From Planctomycetota bacterium (lineage in GTDB: Bacteria; Planctomycetota; Planctomycetia; Planctomycetales; Planctomycetaceae): a stretch of 8,440 nt of DNA. The notes under the pieces are model-generated. The model did no database searches. It saw nothing but the letters and a program-made list of their open reading frames with translations, and was not told the origin of the DNA. Positions 6,239-8,440 of this stretch are shown piece by piece; the stretch's first letter is position 1, and every line of letters begins with the position of its first letter. The stretch is taken from NCBI GenBank assembly GCA_003669575.1, contig QWOR01000313.1, forward strand, positions 1 through 8,440, written 5' to 3'. The translations under genes and the position numbers were made by a program.

Positions 6239-6781
6239 CTATCGCGAGACCTGTTCGGCCAGCACCTGCAGCATGCCGACGCAGAAGTCGGGGAGATCGT
6301 CGGGCTTACGACTGCTGACAAAGTGACGATCAACGATGACAGAGGCATCAGACCAGAGAGCTCCCGCATTGATCAGGTCATCCTTGATCCCTGGGGAACC
6401 GGTCACGTTCACGCCGCCGTAGACCTTGGCCGAGATCGGCATCCAGCCTCCGTGACAGATCGCCGCGATCAGCTGGCCGCGTTCGTGAAACTGACGGATC
6501 AGCTCCAGCACTTTGGGATCTCGCCTGAGTTTGTCGGGCATCCAGCCACCGGCACACAACACCCCATCGAAATTGTCCGCGTTCATATCGCGGATAGCTG
6601 TGTCGGATTTGCAGGGGTAGCCGTTCTTGCCTGTGTATTGATGTCGTGCTTCGAGTCCGGCGAGCGTCATCGAAACCCCCGCCTCTGCCATACGCAGCTT
6701 AGGGTACCAGAGCTCCAAGTCTTCATAATCGTCACCGACGAAAGCCAGCAACTTGAGGCCATACAGAGGGGATTTCGACAT
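6239..6781 (-). CDS. DJ-1/PfpI family protein
   Basis: A 180-residue single-domain protein of the DJ-1/ThiJ/PfpI superfamily, of the usual length. The nucleophile elbow is AAICHGG with C109 followed by H110. The conserved acidic residue is E20 in DDYEDLELWYP, and GGWMPDKLRRDP (78-89) matches the GG-x-x-PD-x-LR-x-D signature of the PfpI/YhbO branch. GSPGIKDDLINAGA and the C-terminal SSRKPDDLPDF are also typical. Members have been described as proteases, chaperones or protein/nucleotide deglycases acting in carbonyl or oxidative stress; which applies here cannot be read from sequence. There is no signal peptide, so it is probably cytoplasmic. The ATG at 6781 is the only sensible start, since it is followed directly by the first beta strand (LKLLAFV), although no clear Shine-Dalgarno precedes it. 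It lies directly upstream of the DUF2130 gene, with an 87-nt gap. Confidence 0.95.
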   Translation of the reverse strand: MSKSPLYGLKLLAFVGDDYEDLELWYPKLRMAEAGVSMTLAGLEARHQYTGKNGYPCKSDTAIRDMNADNFDGVLCAGGWMPDKLRRDPKVLELIRQFHERGQLIAAICHGGWMPISAKVYGGVNVTGSPGIKDDLINAGALWSDASVIVDRHFVSSRKPDDLPDFCVGMLQVLAEQVSR

Positions 6782-6990
6782 AGGGGCGTCAATTCAATCA
6801 GGGGTAGTTGTTCGCGAAGCCGATGAAGCCATGAGGGACCGTCATTGCTCGTCCGCGAAATCATACCGCCCCTCAGCTCACTTCGCCCCTGTTGCCAGCC
6901 CGTCAAATATCCATCTGCGGATACAAATCTAGTTCGGAATCCCGGTCGCTAAACGTCAACGCACAGCTCGCAAGCTTGAGTCCTCTCCCA

Positions 6991-7102
6991 CTTCGTTTCC
7001 TTGCTTTCCTTATGTTCAATCCACATTCACTAACATCATCCCGGTCTCTCGACATGGTATGTTAAATCAGAAATGGAACAGGAGAGAAGCAAGGTAACGA
7101 AG
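6991..7102. repeat. Long-loop inverted repeat in a gene-free spacer
   Basis: CTTCGTTTCCTTGCTT (6991..7006) and AAGCAAGGTAACGAAG (7087..7102) are reverse complements at 15 of 16 positions, separated by 80 nt. Flanking purine/pyrimidine bias extends the similarity further (CTCTCCC before the left arm, AGAGGGG after the right). Inside the loop TAACAT and ATGTTA (about 7029 and 7058) can also pair. It lies in the 6782..7144 gap, in which I see no gene and no convincing promoter. It may be a small mobile-element relic or a structured RNA region. The identity is open. Confidence 0.55.
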
Positions 7103-7114
7103 AAGAGGGGGGTG

Positions 7115-7140
7115 TCCCAGCTGCGATGAGTTCAGCGGGA
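7115..7140 (-). terminator. Possible terminator of the secreted-protein gene
   Basis: TCCC(A)GCTG (7115..7123) pairs with CAGCGGGA (7133..7140), an 8-bp stem with one bulge and a 9-nt loop, beginning 4 nt past the stop codon. On the minus strand it is followed by a pyrimidine-rich run (CACCCCCCTCTTCTTCGTT) rather than a pure T-tract, so termination strength is doubtful. Confidence 0.35.
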
Positions 7141-7144
7141 ATGG

Positions 7145-8419
7145 TTACTTGCCGGAGGATGTGGGCGGCAGGGTGAGTGGGGGGCCGTCAAGAGTGTTGT
7201 TGTAGAGTTGGCGGAATTCAAAGAAGCGGGTTGCCGAGGCCCCCTGGCTTGCTTGGATCGCAGCTCCGAATCGCACCGCGGTCGTCGCGTTGTCGCCGAG
7301 GGAAAGGGCCTTGGCGACTTTGGTGATTTCCTGCACCTGTGGGTCCTGTTCGATTCGGGCGATGTCTTCATTCTTCAGGCTGGCGGGATCAGTCGTCGAT
7401 TCGTTTGACCAGATCTGGCGATATTTGCCATCACTCAGGCGTGCGTAGAAGTGGGTGGTGACGGTCGCTGGTCCGGTGCCGGTGATCGCGGGGATACGAG
7501 TCACGCAGAAGCCGCGTGCATCGAGTTTCGTCACTTGCTCTACGACTTTCGGCAGCCAGTCATCGGGATTGGCCGAGGAATTGGCCTTGGTGTTCGAACC
7601 GAGATCGAGACCGAGTCCCTTGAGTTCGGCTCCGGCGAGCCCGCCTTTGAGTGCCTCAGCTGTCGTTTGTGCGAGGATCTCCGCCAGGTTCGGTCGTTCC
7701 GCCCCTTCGCCGACGCGGACGAGGTAATTCCCGGTCCCCTGGAAGTCGACTCGCTGCCGGTACTCATACTCAAAAATCGCTTGCCGGGCCGCCCACTCAT
7801 CCGGCGACTGTGCCTCACCAGCAGGGAGGCGATCGGTCAGATTGACCGTGGCCTGTTCCCAGTTGGGCACCTTCTTCTCCACAGCTGTCTTCAATGTGCC
7901 GAACGATGACGTTTCGACGTGGGGCAGCTGTTGCTCCCAGGCGACCATCGCCAGTTTGCGTGAGCGGTTGTTCGCCTGAAAAACTCGCTTCACACGATCG
8001 TTCGGGATGGTGACGATCTGGAACTGGGAAGCGGGGGCTGCCGCGTTGAGGTTTGGCTTTGCGAGGCGATCCAGTTCCTGTTTCAGAGCGGACACCAGTC
8101 GGGAGTCAGCGGTCCGCTCTTCTTTCCAGCTCGTAATGCGCTGGATGAGGCCCTGACGATTCGTATCGAGTTGTGAGGCTGTCTCGTCGTTGAGTTTCTT
8201 TGCCAGCTCTGGCTGGTTGTTGCTCAGCCAATCTCGCTGAACCACGATTCGCAGCTCTTTGTCATCCCGGCTGAGGACTGAGCCCCGGAGCTCAATCCCA
8301 CCCTTCAGCTGGACGATATCGACGCAGTAGAGCTTGGCCTCTCGTGGTGAAAGCTCGGCCTGCAATGAAACAGGGAGTGCGAACAGCGTGGCAATGGCAA
8401 GCAATAACCATCTACGCAT
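7145..8419 (-). CDS. Secreted protein of unknown function
   Basis: A 424-residue protein with a clear Sec signal peptide: MRRW, a hydrophobic core at 5-18, and a probable signal peptidase I site after residue 21 (SLQA-E). It should be exported to the periplasm or cell envelope. I do not recognise a family. Residues 33-63 (VDIVQLKGGIELRGSVLSRDDKELRIVV) resemble the short beta-barrel repeats of many planctomycete secreted proteins, where a Lys-x-Gly turn is followed by a G-x-V strand. Residues 64-125 are helical and charged, and 256-275 are Gly/Leu/Ala-rich. Two cysteines (C32, C305) remain after cleavage and could form a disulfide. No catalytic motif or membrane anchor is seen. The C-terminus is Pro/Thr/Ser-rich. 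The ATG at 8419 is supported by the signal peptide and by GGGGAG (minus strand, about 8426..8431). No operon partner is visible, and what lies upstream is outside the window. Confidence 0.88.
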   Translation of the reverse strand: MRRWLLLAIATLFALPVSLQAELSPREAKLYCVDIVQLKGGIELRGSVLSRDDKELRIVVQRDWLSNNQPELAKKLNDETASQLDTNRQGLIQRITSWKEERTADSRLVSALKQELDRLAKPNLNAAAPASQFQIVTIPNDRVKRVFQANNRSRKLAMVAWEQQLPHVETSSFGTLKTAVEKKVPNWEQATVNLTDRLPAGEAQSPDEWAARQAIFEYEYRQRVDFQGTGNYLVRVGEGAERPNLAEILAQTTAEALKGGLAGAELKGLGLDLGSNTKANSSANPDDWLPKVVEQVTKLDARGFCVTRIPAITGTGPATVTTHFYARLSDGKYRQIWSNESTTDPASLKNEDIARIEQDPQVQEITKVAKALSLGDNATTAVRFGAAIQASQGASATRFFEFRQLYNNTLDGPPLTLPPTSSGK

Positions 8420-8440
8420 GATGCACTCCCCGAAAGTGAG

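Noticed and set aside
6667..6906. 79-residue minus-strand frame overlapping the start of the PfpI-family gene
   Set aside because: It reads the same DNA in another phase as the conserved PfpI N-terminus and resembles no known protein.
6901..6960. TTGACG and TAGATT on the minus strand as a promoter for the PfpI-family gene
   Set aside because: The spacing is about 22 nt, too long for a sigma70 promoter, and no better-spaced pair was found.
7451..7909. 152-residue open frame on the plus strand opposite the secreted-protein gene
   Set aside because: The minus-strand gene has a signal peptide and a good ribosome binding site, whereas the opposite frame has neither and no family-like motif.

Overview
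The window looks like a chromosomal housekeeping segment of a Planctomycetota bacterium. This is inferred from the style of its proteins: a long GyrA with a Pro/Glu-rich tail, a DUF2130-type coiled-coil protein, a secreted orphan protein with a short Lys-Gly-Gly barrel-like motif, moderately high GC, and intergenic inverted repeats. No marker gene fixes the genus. Five of the six genes lie on the minus strand.

Layout from left to right: (1) 1..321, plus strand, a small unrecognised protein. Its 3' end overlaps the end of the next gene tail to tail by 17 nt. (2) 305..1330, minus, a medium-chain zinc-family alcohol/polyol dehydrogenase, with L-galactonate or sorbitol dehydrogenases as nearest relatives. 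It keeps the catalytic zinc residues but has lost three of the four structural-zinc cysteines. (3) 1331..1629, a gap holding a weak candidate promoter for the dehydrogenase, a 130-bp MITE/REP-like inverted repeat, and a perfect 15-bp hairpin that probably terminates gyrA. (4) 1630..4380, minus, gyrA (DNA gyrase subunit A), 916 aa, with a good ribosome binding site. (5) 4381..4873, a 493-nt gap with a leader hairpin, a sigma70-like promoter for gyrA, and a degenerate inverted repeat. (6) 4874..6151, minus, a DUF2130 protein (zinc-ribbon half-site, long coiled coil, nuclease-like C-terminal domain). (7) 6239..6781, minus, a DJ-1/PfpI family protein 87 nt upstream of the DUF2130 gene, possibly co-transcribed with it. 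(8) 6782..7144, a 363-nt gap with no gene, holding a long-loop inverted repeat and a possible terminator. (9) 7145..8419, minus, a secreted protein of unknown function.

The genes do not form one evident pathway. gyrA, the dehydrogenase and the secreted protein appear to be separate transcription units divided by terminators or repeat-bearing spacers. Only the PfpI and DUF2130 genes are close enough to suggest an operon.

I see no defence island, phage, CRISPR array, transposase or RNA gene, and no convincing new multi-gene system. The points most worth a second look are the GyrA peculiarities (Ala/Pro at the quinolone-contact positions, and an acidic insert before a second GyrA-box), the three separate intergenic inverted repeats, and the nuclease-like residues of the DUF2130 protein.
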